This document shows positions 12,301 through 22,600 of a stretch of 64,000 nucleotides of DNA, in pieces (the stretch's first letter is position 1; each line of letters opens with the position of its first letter). The DNA comes from Saksenaea vasiformis B4078 (Eukaryota > Mucoromycota > Mucoromycetes > Mucorales > Saksenaeaceae), in assembly GCA_000697055.1 (NCBI GenBank), contig JNDT01002329.1, positions 1 through 64,000 on the forward strand. Reading direction: 5' to 3'. The notes under the pieces were generated by a model. It was given only the letters and a program-made list of their open reading frames with translations. It was not told the DNA's origin and did not search any database. A program made the translations under genes and the position numbers.

Positions 12301-12521
12301 AACGCCGAAACGAGATCATGTACCGTAAACTGGTAGAATTGATCGATAATCCTCAGGAATTCAGCTCGTCCCAAATAAATACCAGCCGCCAACGTAAAAT
12401 GAAAGGTGATCTGAACGTCAAGGACGTGGTGATGAAGAAAACGTTGACTGGGATATACACAAAAGGAAAAGTGCGAGAGAGTGGAGAGATTACCCCGTGG
12501 CACCTAGTGGGCCGTAAATGA
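9363..12521 (+). CDS. Family-B DNA polymerase, protein-primed type
   Basis: A 1052-residue intronless ORF with all proofreading and polymerisation motifs intact. Exonuclease: ExoI DFES (Asp417, Glu419), ExoII NGSNYDHH (Asp481), ExoIII YNRQDCEI (Asp575). Polymerase: motif A YDFTSEYP (Asp660), motif B KITVNAFYG (Lys793, Asn797, Tyr800), motif C YCDTDS (Asp889, Asp891), followed by a KTYGY block and a C-terminus with KKTLTGIY. Spacing and wording fit the organellar/viral DNA_pol_B_2 group that uses a terminal protein as primer. About 415 residues precede ExoI, much more than the exonuclease needs; in linear plasmids this position often holds the terminal protein, so this is a candidate here. An acidic, disordered stretch lies near residues 78-120. 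Translation uses the standard code, arguing against a mitochondrial origin of this copy. Confidence 0.95.
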   Translation: MFDDLDPVIQLLVEFKGPIFDECPNEVQDFLVADAWEKWQKISRFIPVSKDAYDRSPVAVRLFMVKKALEKYNEGPSQEPESSRDAQEKRPTTTTIEEVSDEGEMIDITGQSEGDGEVYHFEQDQVDVSFANWRDVTKQSRRRFKGDDGKIYSFNNVTVSAEQAVEGDDVVLCPSTIRSIVMKLDQMAQDSCSNLDRAYMYTIAMDGGTRFINATPSAMVFELMRLVEEYEDFSVFVSALSVHITRKDSHHSVTGHARPSAGEGVSIELGDGYWAFDLLPTKTRCIVNVFSAWLMYRKGLLHDWIDMDFAGRYSQQQKILRAVKTSPPNSPLDMQRFSEHDYLVISDRNDLDEIDPDFTVQSCVYFVTGDHARLVVHETHLSEQSVAAMIKTATKSHLSRISVTKPKEPTTKLIVADFESFREVDPNDVSTHKHVPIMIGELCEEHFYQAKGENCSEQFIEHVRDSHTNDVIWFHNGSNYDHHILFEAALKYCDKNRTNPIELLDLNGRWLSVKVWFDSKKYVIFRDSCSLIPGSLDRIARDMGFGGKLPNIDVMNVSKEAWMNDEVMAEYNRQDCEILFKVLDEYRSTAFDQFATDPLAHVSASSYSKQVFLSKYYKPEKWPIYVLSETCHKFIEKGYMGGRNESFYRGLVKKPMNIYDFTSEYPWAGTMSIPYGKFEFLDDLERVADPEKWLEDHHGFYDILVETTPDDIIPYLGIQHDSRYMFPRMTNIVNFAVYSLSILRTIELGYKVKLLRGFRCNVDYVTAEIFKDLFNVKKEAKEKGEKGKEYAGKITVNAFYGTWGFRKYDRQVISCYGKKCEPRLIAGELLGHCSYTRTGNAFLAYESKNVLLNNVNIAIASAITAYARDLMYDLLQSIRSLGYNVYYCDTDSVVTDCRIEDHPELADHFMGPGRGKNLGELKHENEIDEAVFVGCKTYGYRTKEGKYVAKSKGTRLKDVEHDVVRAINETDEVYEERVNQRRNEIMYRKLVELIDNPQEFSSSQINTSRQRKMKGDLNVKDVVMKKTLTGIYTKGKVRESGEITPWHLVGRK

Positions 12522-12550
12522 ACATCCGCGATCGCGTTTTTAAAAGACTG

Positions 12551-12946
12551 CTAACGACGCGAGGAACTCAGCATGAAGCTCAGCCAACCGCTAGTGATCA
12601 ACAAGGGGTTTAGCATGGCGATGCCCGAAATCATGATTACCACGCCAGCCACAGCTGTGGCGGGCATGCCTCCGTCATAATGATCGTATGAAGGTTCGAC
12701 GGCAACAGACGCTAAGTTCTCCTCAGACAACGGTCTTCCTCGAACTTGCTCCTGTTTCGCGGTCTGTGTCGAAGCCTCTCTCGGCTGAGCCGAAGGCGAA
12801 GGTGAGGGGGATCTCCGTCTCTCGAGATAACACTTCTTACACACCAATCGGTTAGCGTAGAAGTCGTGCACTTCCTTCTCAACGTGGCATATTCGACAGA
12901 TTTTAGTCATCGTTCTGATGAAATTCATCGAGTCGGAACTGAACAT
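12551..12946 (-). CDS. Small Cys4 membrane protein, right arm of PolB element
   Basis: Up to 131 residues, read inward from the right repeat and ending 29 bp from the polymerase stop (convergent). From the Met at 12910 the site is C-x2-C-x15-C-x2-C with FYANRLVCKKC, matching the core of the left-arm protein. A Ser/Pro/Gln-rich linker follows, then a hydrophobic segment (AVAGVVIMISGIAML and LLITSGWLSFML) that should be one long or two short membrane spans, with a basic end. ATG choices are 12946, 12928 and 12910; the last places the Cys cluster where the left-arm protein has it. The membrane tail hints at membrane anchoring of replication or exit of particles, which is speculative. Confidence 0.7.
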   Translation of the reverse strand: MFSSDSMNFIRTMTKICRICHVEKEVHDFYANRLVCKKCYLERRRSPSPSPSAQPREASTQTAKQEQVRGRPLSEENLASVAVEPSYDHYDGGMPATAVAGVVIMISGIAMLNPLLITSGWLSFMLSSSRR

Positions 12947-12982
12947 TCACTTTTGTGACGACCCAATCTCTTTCACTCGGGG

Positions 12983-13121
12983 ACGATTTTTCGATATCAA
13001 ATGACCCGTGGCACTAGGACGAATCCGTCGACTTTTTTTTTCGACGTAGTTGCCCCAAACGCCCCCGCACGTCAAGCGATTTTTTTGTTATTCGGGTGGC
13101 ACAGAAGATCATTATGCCCCT
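12983..13121 (-). repeat. Right terminal inverted repeat of the PolB element
   Basis: Exact reverse complement of the left repeat at 8799-8937. The outermost matched base (T at 13121 against A at 8799) may be chance, in which case the end is GGGG/CCCC. Confidence 0.97.
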
Positions 13122-14786
13122 TTGCATGTCAATGATCATGGATATTTTATTGGGACATGAAATGGATGCTGATATCCACAATAGCTTCTCTCGACAAACC
13201 TAAACAAACACTAGGACATGAATAAAGATAATGAAGAAATTCCAAGCATTTTTGCATTACGACAACCTAACATCTTGATGAACCATCAAGTAGAAATACA
13301 GTACTCCACACGCGAATTTTTCCCATTTCATGATACTTACCACATATCTGCGATAATCTTTCAAGTCTAAGTGAATTTGTGCCCGGGATCTTTTTTAGAG
13401 TTGTTGTAGAACAGCGCTGATTTCAAACTATCACGCCTTGAAAAAAAGGCAATGCACACAAACATGGTTTGGATCTTTACGCTTTTGTGCAACCTACTGA
13501 CTCGAATTTCGTCATTGACATAAACAACTGATGGTTTGGCATGTACGCCAGCGGGCGTGGGCTTTTCAGGACGTGGAACAAATCAGATGAAGCGTTGAGA
13601 TAATATAGAAGGCATCGCAGTATTCATCCCATCGAAATCTGTTCCATAATAGGGAGATCGCTCAAATAGCAAAATTAAAGAACGTAGTGGGTACTGCATT
13701 TAAATCTATTGTGCCATCACAAAACGCTGCCCGTGGGAGAAAGTTGGTAGCATAAGCAGATGGACCCTGATCAAACAGTGCTTGTCTCTGAAGGACTTAC
13801 GACTCGGTCTGTAACAGAGCATCAACGACTACTTCAATGGGAACACTTATGGTAAATGACCAACGGAGACCGGGTACCTAGAAAAACTACCGCAATAGAT
13901 GCCCCAACGATCGAAGTCTATTAGTTCAGTACTAAATTTGGCATGGGAAGCACAAAGTATGTCGACGGTGCGGTTTATTTTCCTGGAACAACGATTCTAA
14001 GAAGAATCTAATTTGTGATACACTTTGCACCAAAGGAAAGTAGTATTAAGTGAATACATTTTCAAAGAATAAAGAAAAGCGATAAGTATCCAGTACAGTA
14101 CGTCAAGTTTGTTGTATTTCTTCTGCAGGAAAAAGAGTGGCGCATGTAGGCTATCGTGCATTCATGCATTAGCCCAAGTAATTATCGATGAAAAGAGTTG
14201 GACCAATTCAATCGCAATACATTACATTGACCTGCTGCAGGTATAGGGTCGTACACTGATCTTCGTTCAAGAGCTGATCGTGAATTACGGGTTGTCCTAG
14301 ATGCAATGAACATCCATTGGTCAAACATATCAGTTAACAATGCATCAATTAATACCAAAAGTAACATAGCATTCGGGTGGATCATCTATAGAATATTATG
14401 AAAAATGCAGCATATCCCTCCTTTTGAACAGATATCCATTTCTACATGAGCAAGACGATAAAGTGGATTTCACCTAGACATTGAAAATATAGATTTTTCC
14501 ATTTCTTATAGCATTCATCTAGAAGGAACGCATCCACATGACAACCTCACTCAGTTTACATCCATAGCTGGCTAGAAAAGAAAATACATTCTTTTGTCAT
14601 ACATACAGCTTTTTTTTGCCATCACCAAAACGTACAGTAACACGTGATCGTGGAAATCTGATTTTCCCCTGCGTGCATTACAGCGCGGGAAGGTTCCCGA
14701 GGTATAAAACTAGGTTCAAAATTGGGGCCGACGTGGGCAGGATAACGAGAAGTCTCCTTTTTCTTTCCGTCTCTTAACAAAAAAAA
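13122..14786. other. Intergenic gap, promoter side of phenylalanine hydroxylase
   Basis: About 1.7 kb of AT-rich sequence right of the PolB element with only short ORFs. No gene or repeat is recognised apart from the TATA box near its right end. Confidence 0.5.
14703..14709 (+). promoter_or_regulatory. TATA box of phenylalanine hydroxylase gene
   Basis: TATAAAA, 84 bases before the ATG at 14787, with a pyrimidine-rich stretch (CTCCTTTTTCTTTCC) between it and the start, a common arrangement for an expressed fungal gene. Confidence 0.6.
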
Positions 14787-16402
14787 ATGTCGCCTGCGAA
14801 CACTATTCAGGATAGTCTTAACACTACCTTGTGCTTCTCCATTACGGACAAGGTTGGCGGTCTTGAGGATTGTCTCTCAGCCCTCAAATCGATGGATATT
14901 TCCTTGAAGCGCATTGAATCGTACGTACCTTTACAACTTAAACTTGTTTATTTTTAACGTATAATCCAGTCGCCCAAGCCGTACCAAGGATTGGGATTAT
15001 GATTTCTTTGTCGACTTTGATGCTAAGGATGCCAAGCAGGTGCAGGATGTTTGTGACAACTTGCGCAAGCATACAAAGGATGTGCGTGTGATTGGTTCAG
15101 ACAACACCGGAGGTAAAAACATCAGAATAATATCATGTTTGGGACTTACCATCATTATGTTCTGACAGACAGTGTCCCGTGGTTCCCACGCAAGATGACA
15201 GACCTGGATACTTTTGCCGAAAAAGTGCTGGAAATGGGAGAGGAACTCAGTAAGAATGGAGAAGTTTTCCCACGCCTTTATTTATACCTTTACTGATAGG
15301 TTCCGATCATCCTGGTGCAAAGGATCCTGTGTATCGTGCCCGACGCGCGGACATCACCAGAATCGCAAAGACCTACCGCACGGGCATGAAGGTACCTGAA
15401 GTGGACTACACTGCGGAGGAAAACGAAACCTGGGGTAAGGTGTTCCGCAAACTGACATCCATGTACCCCACCCATGCTTGTCGCGAGCATCAGTACGTTT
15501 TCCCCTTGCTGGTCCAGAACTGCGGTTACAGCGATAAGCAAATCCCCCAGCTTGAACATATCTCTCGATTCCTCAAAGACTGTACCGGTTTCACTGTGCG
15601 TCCGGTCATGGGTCTACTGTCCAGCCGTGATTTCCTGAATGCGTTTGCGTTCCGAGTATTCTACTCTACACAGTATATCCGGCATTCATCCAAACCATTC
15701 TACACCCCGGAGCCCGATGTCTGTCATGAATTGTTAGGCCACGTGCCACTGGTAAGTGAGAGAAAAGAGGTGGCGCAAAGTCACACGATTTTGACTCCTG
15801 TGTTCCCTTAGTTTGCCGATCCAGATTTCGCAGACTTTTCACAAGAAATCGGTTTGGCGTCGTTAGGTGCATCGGATGAAGACATTGAAAAATTAGCAAC
15901 AATCTTTTGGTTCACAGTCGAATTTGGTCTTTGCCGTCAGGACGGTGAAGTCCGAGCGTTCGGTGCAGGGCTTCTGAGTTCATTTGGCGAGTTAGAATAC
16001 TGTCTGTCGGATAAACCAGAACTGCGACCTTTTGAACCCGCGAAGACGGCACTTCAAAAGTACCCCATCACAGAGTTCCAACCGGTAAAATTTAAAGTCT
16101 CCTTGTTTGTGCGGCTTCCTTAACCAGATGAATAGGTCTATTTCGTTGCAGAATCATTTAAGGATGCACAAGAGAAAGTTCGTGAATTTGCAGCCAACAT
16201 GAACAGACCGTTCTCTGTACGGTACAATGCACTGACACAGACAATCGAAGTCTTGGATACAAAGGTAAGTTCTCACGCACCAAAAAAGGAAAAAGGAGTT
16301 TAATATTTTTTTTTGAAATTTCAGGCGAAAGTGGTTAGATTTGCAAAGAGTATCCGAGATGATATGAAGACCCTGACAACGGTACTGGAGACAATGACTT
16401 GA
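14787..16402 (+). CDS. Phenylalanine-4-hydroxylase (aromatic amino acid hydroxylase)
   Basis: Converts phenylalanine to tyrosine with tetrahydropterin and O2 at a non-haem iron. 429 residues from seven exons: 14787-14920, 14970-15112, 15169-15249, 15300-15751, 15812-16084, 16136-16264, 16325-16402; all junctions GT-AG and in phase. The N-terminal ACT domain (about residues 10-100) has [16 protein letters not shown] and the IESRPS motif of the regulatory domain. The catalytic domain shows the iron ligands His262 and His267 (HELLGH) and Glu307 (FTVEFGL), and pterin-site residues around [20 protein letters not shown]. The C-terminal helix is the tetramerisation tail. Length equals animal PAH. 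The enzyme is absent from most Dikarya but known from early-diverging fungi such as Mortierella. Tyrosine or tryptophan hydroxylase is less likely because the regulatory region is PAH-like. Confidence 0.95.
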
Positions 16403-16595
16403 GGAACGACTGTACCAAAAAAAAATAATGCTTGTTGCTTTTGTTTGAAAATAATAAAGCTCCAAGGTGATATAGTAATAATGTACGTGTACATGCTAAC
16501 ACTATTCTTACATTGGACCGTGAGAGAGGGAAGTTTGATTACAAAGAGTATGGATGTGTGAAATATGAGAATTTGATAAAAAAACAATGAGCAAT

Positions 16596-19500
16596 CTATA
16601 CAGTGTTTGGATTTGGTGATATTGATGCTGGTGCCGCCGGCATGGTATCTAAACGTTGAGGTGCTGGTGGCGGCGGTGGTGATGAAGGAGTATAAGACGG
16701 TGGGGGTTGGGAAGGGTGCATGCCGTTGTAAACGGAAGGGTCAACCCAATTATTTGGTCTGTGGATAGGTGGTGGTGGCGGCGGCGGTGCTTGCGGCAAC
16801 GAACCACTTGATGGTGATGGCAAAGGATGATATGGTAGAGGTTGAGTAACCGGGTATACATCAGTAGCCCTATTGCCTGTCTGTTTTCGGTTTCGGAAGC
16901 CCGCATAGCCGAAAAAGCCGTAAAAGAAGCAACGTCCAAGACAGAGTATCAATAGCAATCCGACAACGACAGCAACAGGGATAACGATTTGCTTGTGGTT
17001 TTCGATCCAATCGCGAGCTTGATTACCTATGGTTATCGTTTCTCATGAGCCAATGACAACTTTGCTACGCTTTTCTTTACCTATGCTTCCCATGTCGCAA
17101 GAACCGTTGTTGCATTTTCCACCAGATCCGCAAGGTGTGCCGTCCAAAAACCTCCCGTTGAATAGAATACAGCCTTCCCCCGTGGGATTGTCACAAAGCA
17201 GTTGGCAACTGCTGCTTCTTGCAGAACATGACCTTGTCACATTCATGACGGAACCACGCGCCTTGCATTGTTCGTCGCGTGAAGTACACTGACCAGATGC
17301 ACACTGAAGGCCTTCGCCACAAGACTCTCCATCATTAAGATGATTGTCAGGAGGGCATGTCGGTGAATTTCCCGGGCAAGTTTCCGGTATATCGCACGAA
17401 GTTGCTGCTGGTCGGCATACATAGGAGCTTGGTCGTATTTGACACTGATTGCAGCAAAGATCGTTAGAATCCCTAGTACAAACAAGAGTGAGTCTCTCCG
17501 ATCTTGCAAATGGTCGTTCGGGAGAACTTACTCGCACACAGCGCCATTTCGAAATTTGCAGGTATTGGGATCACAGCATGCACTATCCTTACCACCTGTG
17601 TCACAGTCTTCGCCTTCTTCCTTGATACCGTTGCCACACATTTGTAATGTCTTGACAGTCCGAGCGCCAGGATCTTTTTTTTCTGCGTTAACTTATTTTC
17701 TGTTGCATGACGATTATACCTTCTAAACATGTGCCAAGCGTGGGATATAAGCTGCAGATAGTAGAGATGGAACAGGAACTAAAGTCTTGTGACGACACAT
17801 TGCTGGTAGGATTCATGATGTAGGTGCCGCCAGCGTCACACTGGGTTGCACTCAATGGGCAGCATTGACAAGACGAACCGCTGCAGGGACAATTTTGAGA
17901 AGTACAATCATGGATGGCACCAAATCCATGTCCAATTTCGTGAGCTACTACTTTCCACTCGTCACGAACTAGAAGAAAGAACGGGTTTAAGATAAGCACA
18001 TTATCAGACCCGGTTTACTCACTGATAGAAGATACACCCGTTCCAGAGACGTATTGTGTAACGCCATTTTGGGTCTGTGCGGTCGCCTCAGTGACACATA
18101 ATTGTTTTAACCACGCGATACCAACTTCAACGCCTGTGCTTTTTTTTTTTTACATAACTGTGTCAGTTGGCTCATATTCGCGTAATTTTTTTCTATAAAC
18201 TTACGCGCAACTTGTCATCAAGTGCCAGAGACCCGCACCGTCTTCACTCATGGTTGCTCGCCAACGGCTAAAATCACTCAGTCGATTACCAATAGGATAG
18301 TTGTCAGAACAAGGTCGGTTCCAAGCAGCGTTGCTGGCGGGCGTCGAAGGACATACTTCTTCCATAATAGTGATGTTAATTAAACCCAAGGCAATGTTAA
18401 AGCTCCGTTCATAAACGGCGGAAGCGAGGTTCCAATCATTGATAATTTGTATACGTGCTTGTTCAGGAGATCCATAATAGCGGGTGTAAGTACAGTCAGA
18501 TGCTGTTGTATTCTTATTGTGAGCACAAATGACTGAGCGAGTTTGTTTCTTTTTTTACCTGCACCCATATAGGCAACTAAGAAAGGAAAAAGAAGGACCC
18601 AAGGGGTTGGTAAATAATCCCAACTTGGCATGTGTTAATCGCTTACTCTTTTTGGTTGTTGGACATCCAGCGTTTTGCCTTTTGCTTAAAGACCTGGTTC
18701 TAAAGATACTCGTGTCGAATGTATCCCGGGGACTATAGATACCCATTTCTCGTGTTGCTGGATGACCAATGTCGAAAACTGGGCTTGGTCCTCGGTTGGA
18801 CAACAATCGGTCAAATCCACATTTTGGTTGTTCGTCGTTCTCAGAGCGTTTTTCATGGTTGTCTCCCACGCGAACTGTGTCCGAATCTCTGTAAACAACC
18901 ATGTGTACGTTTTCCTCGTTTTTAAGTACAGCGTCATCCGACCGTTTCGCAAGCTTATAGTTTGCAGTTGCTTTGATATGGTACATGTCATCGTGGGTTT
19001 GAAAAGCGCCTTCAAAAACGGGAGCATCTGGATGGCTTTTGTATCAATTTAGTAAGGGCTAGGCGTATAAAGAGTTACATGCTTATTTTATATATATACC
19101 TGAGATCACTCCGCAAGACTATTCGAGCCCACCCAAGCACGCCTTCTTCTTCCTCAATGGTGGTTTCATCGCGCGCTACATCGGCCTGATCGGCTAACCA
19201 ACGTTGATCTGTGAAGCGATCGTGAATGACATGACCGCGAAAGACTCGAAAATCCTCGGGACGCAGGGACTCCGCTCGGCCGTCCCTGAATGTCACGGCT
19301 TCAGGATGAAACAGGTCAAGATTTGGAACGAGATGCAAGTTGAATGTCTGGTTGTATGCCTGCACAGTCAGACGTAAAACGTCATCATGCTGAATAGCCC
19401 GTACAGCCGGCTTGTAGGACGGGTTGGGTGTTATATTTCGTTTCTTGTAAAAGTGTTCTGTTCTGGGTGCTATGTTGAATCTCACGGACGTCAGGGGTTC

Positions 19501-19652
19501 GACTCGCAGTAACTTTCTGTCATTGATGCTATGAGCTACAGAACATTTATATTAGCTTGCGCTCAGCACCATTCGTGTCAATTACCAAGAACCGCTGGTA
19601 ACACAAGAGCGACGCATAGTAGCGAAATGTATAAGTGTCTAGCTGTTATCAT
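16596..19652 (-). CDS. ADAM-family membrane metalloprotease (reprolysin-disintegrin)
   Basis: Multi-exon gene starting at 19652 with a clear signal peptide (YISLLCVALVLPAVLA). First exons 19652-19586, 19535-19100 and from 19035; later introns are 50-70 nt. Domains in order: prodomain (HSINDRKLL...), reprolysin catalytic domain with zinc site HEIGHGFGAIHD and downstream ESSP-like Met turn (YIMNPTSN), a Cys-rich disintegrin domain (CGNGIKEEGEDCD, CCDPNTC), a further Cys-rich region, one membrane span (VIPVAVVVGLLLILCLG) and a Pro-rich cytoplasmic tail with poly-Pro runs suited to SH3 or WW partners. The zinc ligands and catalytic Glu are intact. It is expected at the cell surface, shedding or cleaving extracellular proteins. 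It lies tail to tail with phenylalanine hydroxylase (193 bp apart). ADAMs are animal-typical but occur in several fungi including Mucoromycota. Confidence 0.93.
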
Positions 19653-22600
19653 AAAAAATGGGAGAAGAAGAAGAGAAGGAGGAGAGAGGGGTCTGAATTT
19701 CAACGGGAGATAGAGAAGGTCTATGTTGCCCGTATTTAAAAGGATCATCTCCAGGTTTCCAAAAATAGCGAAAGGAATATCTGTGGCGGGGATAAGAAAA
19801 CAGCTGACCGAGCTGTAGAAACAATGAACTCGCCAAGAAGAAGGCGGAGTAAAAGCAGTTCAAATCCAGCGGTCTTTTCTCTGTCATTTTCGCTTACGGA
19901 GGCTGCAAGATTAAAGAACGCTAGAAAATCTGGATGATTTCCTTCGGTCTCGGATAAAAAGATAAAGCTCTGGTTGGTCCAACCGTTTTTTTTTTCGTGT
20001 TCTCTTCTCTGCTTAGCAGGAAATGCCAAGCACTCCATAATCCATTCATAGAGTGAAGTGGATTACCACATCCACAACCTAATGGACCAATTTGTGGTCC
20101 TTGCAATAAAGTTAATTGTTCCTATTTACGAGAGCGAGCAACAATAAAAATTAACAAACAGTACTTCATTACTAGTTACTCTATGAGATTCATAGAGAAG
20201 TTACAAAACTTGTTGTTCGTAACAACAAGGTAACGGGATCCTAAAACGTATGGTCACACTAATCTCTACATGGTAGTATTAAGTAAAAGGAAACTGGAGA
20301 TGGAGAGAATCTGCATGGCTATCTTTAAACGTAATCAATTGTGTCATTAAATAACAAAGGTTGCAAAAGCTCTATAACCACATTGGTCGCTGTTGACTAG
20401 CATCAAGTGGTTCACCAGCTCATGTGATGTTTCACATCGGCGCAGACATTACAAAGGTACACAAAGAAGTCTGGCGTATTCTCACCTCATCAGCCGGACC
20501 CGGGCGAACTGTTAAAATGTCACCTAAATTCGGAGTGCGCGCCACAAGCTCAGCATTATCATAGCATACGAAAAGAACAAGAGCCAATACAAAAGGCAAA
20601 GTAGATGATCTTGTAAACTTATATCTTGGTTCTCATCAGGCAGCAGAGCTGGGATATAACCGGAATATGCTCCTTAGAGCATGAAAGACCATTTCCAACC
20701 CCTGACATCATACATGTTACCCACTGGGTTCCAACGGCCAGAATGATAACTGCTCAGCATGTCTTTGGGTACAACGCCATTTAGTAGCGAGACACAATAT
20801 CGTTGTTAGCATGATGGAGCAATATTCCACTTCATAGGCTATAGAAGATGAACAGTAACGCTTGCTACTATATTTATTGCTAGGTAGGAACGTATGACGA
20901 CTGCTGTAAGGATAGTGCTGGAGAGAAAGGTTCCGTTGTCATATTATTTATACAGAATGACATGGTCTGTTTTAGAATAGTAAGGACCTATGTACCGAAG
21001 AAAAGCTGGCATTTATGACATTTGACGTGTTGCTTATCATGGCAATGGTGTTATCATTTAAACTCAGAATGCCTTAGTAATGATTTGTCAGGGAAATCTT
21101 GTGGGTACGTGCATAGATGACATAAGATTACATGCATGTAAGTCTTTTCTGCGGTTATTAGTATCAGTAATCTAGTTTAGAACCAATAGTGATCATGCTT
21201 GCTATACCACTTATTGTTAGTCCTGCATACCCAGATTTCGAAAAACGAGATAATCGACATTTGATGTGCAGGGTGTGTAACGTTCGATCAAATCACTGTA
21301 CCGGATCTTGGGAATGTCGGGGTTATCAATTTTTTCTGCCATGAACGTTGTTAAATTACAACTTGCAGCGCTTAAATTTCGGTTTACTTGCCTATGCAGA
21401 CCTGTAGGATGCATCCATATCTACTGAAATATAAATGAAAGCAATTAATTGTCCATTAATGAAAATAAGCTTTTTACTCCCTGAAGCCTAAGCGCCTATT
21501 TCCAAAAAGAAAAGTCGCTTAGTGAGTTAAGGACAAACTGGTCAGCGGGCTGGCATAAGTGATAGATGATGTGGAGAACATTTGTCGGTTTGTCCCAAAT
21601 ATTTTTCAATATGCAACCTGGCGCGGGTTGCGGGGCCAGGAAGTGGGTAATTGCTTGAGGAGGTTATAGAACGTTACTTTTCGAAGATGGTGTAGGTGAC
21701 GCTTAAACTGGGTATATCATTAGGTGCCAGAACGTATTGGTATAGTCAAGCCGATGTTATACTAGTACATAAAGTCTAGCAGTCAAATGGACGAAGGTCA
21801 AGTTACCGAACTGGACAGTGTATTTACATTGCACTATCAGCAAAAGTTACTCCGCCTTTTTATATTCCAAATCCTGGTTCCACATCGGTCCCGCTCTCCT
21901 AATTTACTTCGCCAATGCCGAATTCCTTACTCAGAACTACGCTGTTTATCATCTCATTCCACCAAGAGCAATTCTCGTAGTCAGGAAAACACATTCCTAC
22001 AGGACACTTGATCGTATTCATCCTCCGTCTTGTCCTAAATTTATTCGAAATTCATCAGATCGCTTCTGATAGATGCATTGTACCTTAGATGGAAAAGTTA
22101 TTTGTAATGAATAGAATTATTATAAATACCTTTGAAGAGTATTGGAATAATGGCAGTTTTCAGCACGACAATGCTGTGGCGAGCAAGTTTATCTCATATT
22201 TCACACCCTGATCTCCCTATTGATCTCTATCTCCGCTAATCTTCCAAGCCTTTGATACCAACTGAAAAAGTATTTGATGCTCACTTTAGGAAACTATACA
22301 TTTTCTTTGTTTATCTTTTTATTACTACCCACAGTCTCTTTACTCTTTAGATTTGATAGTACAATTATCTTCATCCTTTTCCATTTACTCCGTTTTCGTT
22401 GTTTCTGTATATGTCCCGACCATTTAGTCTTCCGAAAGAGAAGAAGCTTCCCTTTGCGAATGCATACTCTTCAGAAAAGGATATTGTAACTTCGTGCTTC
22501 CCCCGTACAAACCTGTCACTGTCATGATTTAATCATCACTACGAGTCATCAGTATTCAGGGTTACACCACTGAGTCTCATTACAAATCGATGCAAGAAGG

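Larger units (their letters stand above)
8799..13121. mobile_element. Compact family-B DNA polymerase element with 139-bp terminal inverted repeats
   Basis: A 4323-bp unit bounded by perfect inverted repeats 8799-8937 and 12983-13121. Between them lie three intronless genes that fill almost all the space: a small Cys4 protein (+), a large DNA polymerase B (+) and a second small Cys4 membrane protein (-). The gene density and lack of introns contrast with the host genes around it. Long inverted ends plus a protein-primed-type PolB are the hallmarks of linear protein-capped replicons: adenoviruses, Polintons, linear mitochondrial or cytoplasmic plasmids, casposons, bidnaviruses. None of the partners that define those groups (retroviral-type integrase, Cas1, capsid, packaging ATPase, RNA polymerase) is present. 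No target-site duplication is visible: the flanks are ...ccaacgtc on the left and ttgcatgtc... on the right. I infer an integrated or captured self-replicating linear element. Confidence 0.9.

Noticed and set aside
8799..13121. The PolB element as an inserted mitochondrial linear plasmid
   Set aside because: The gene reads with TGG for Trp and the standard code, sits between nuclear intron-containing genes, and no plasmid RNA polymerase is present. Distant kinship is still possible.
8799..13121. The PolB element as a classical Polinton/Maverick
   Set aside because: It is a quarter of the usual length and lacks integrase, ATPase, protease and capsid genes.
19494..19510. GGTTCGACTC as a tRNA T-arm
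   Set aside because: It lies inside an ADAM exon and no cloverleaf can be drawn around it.
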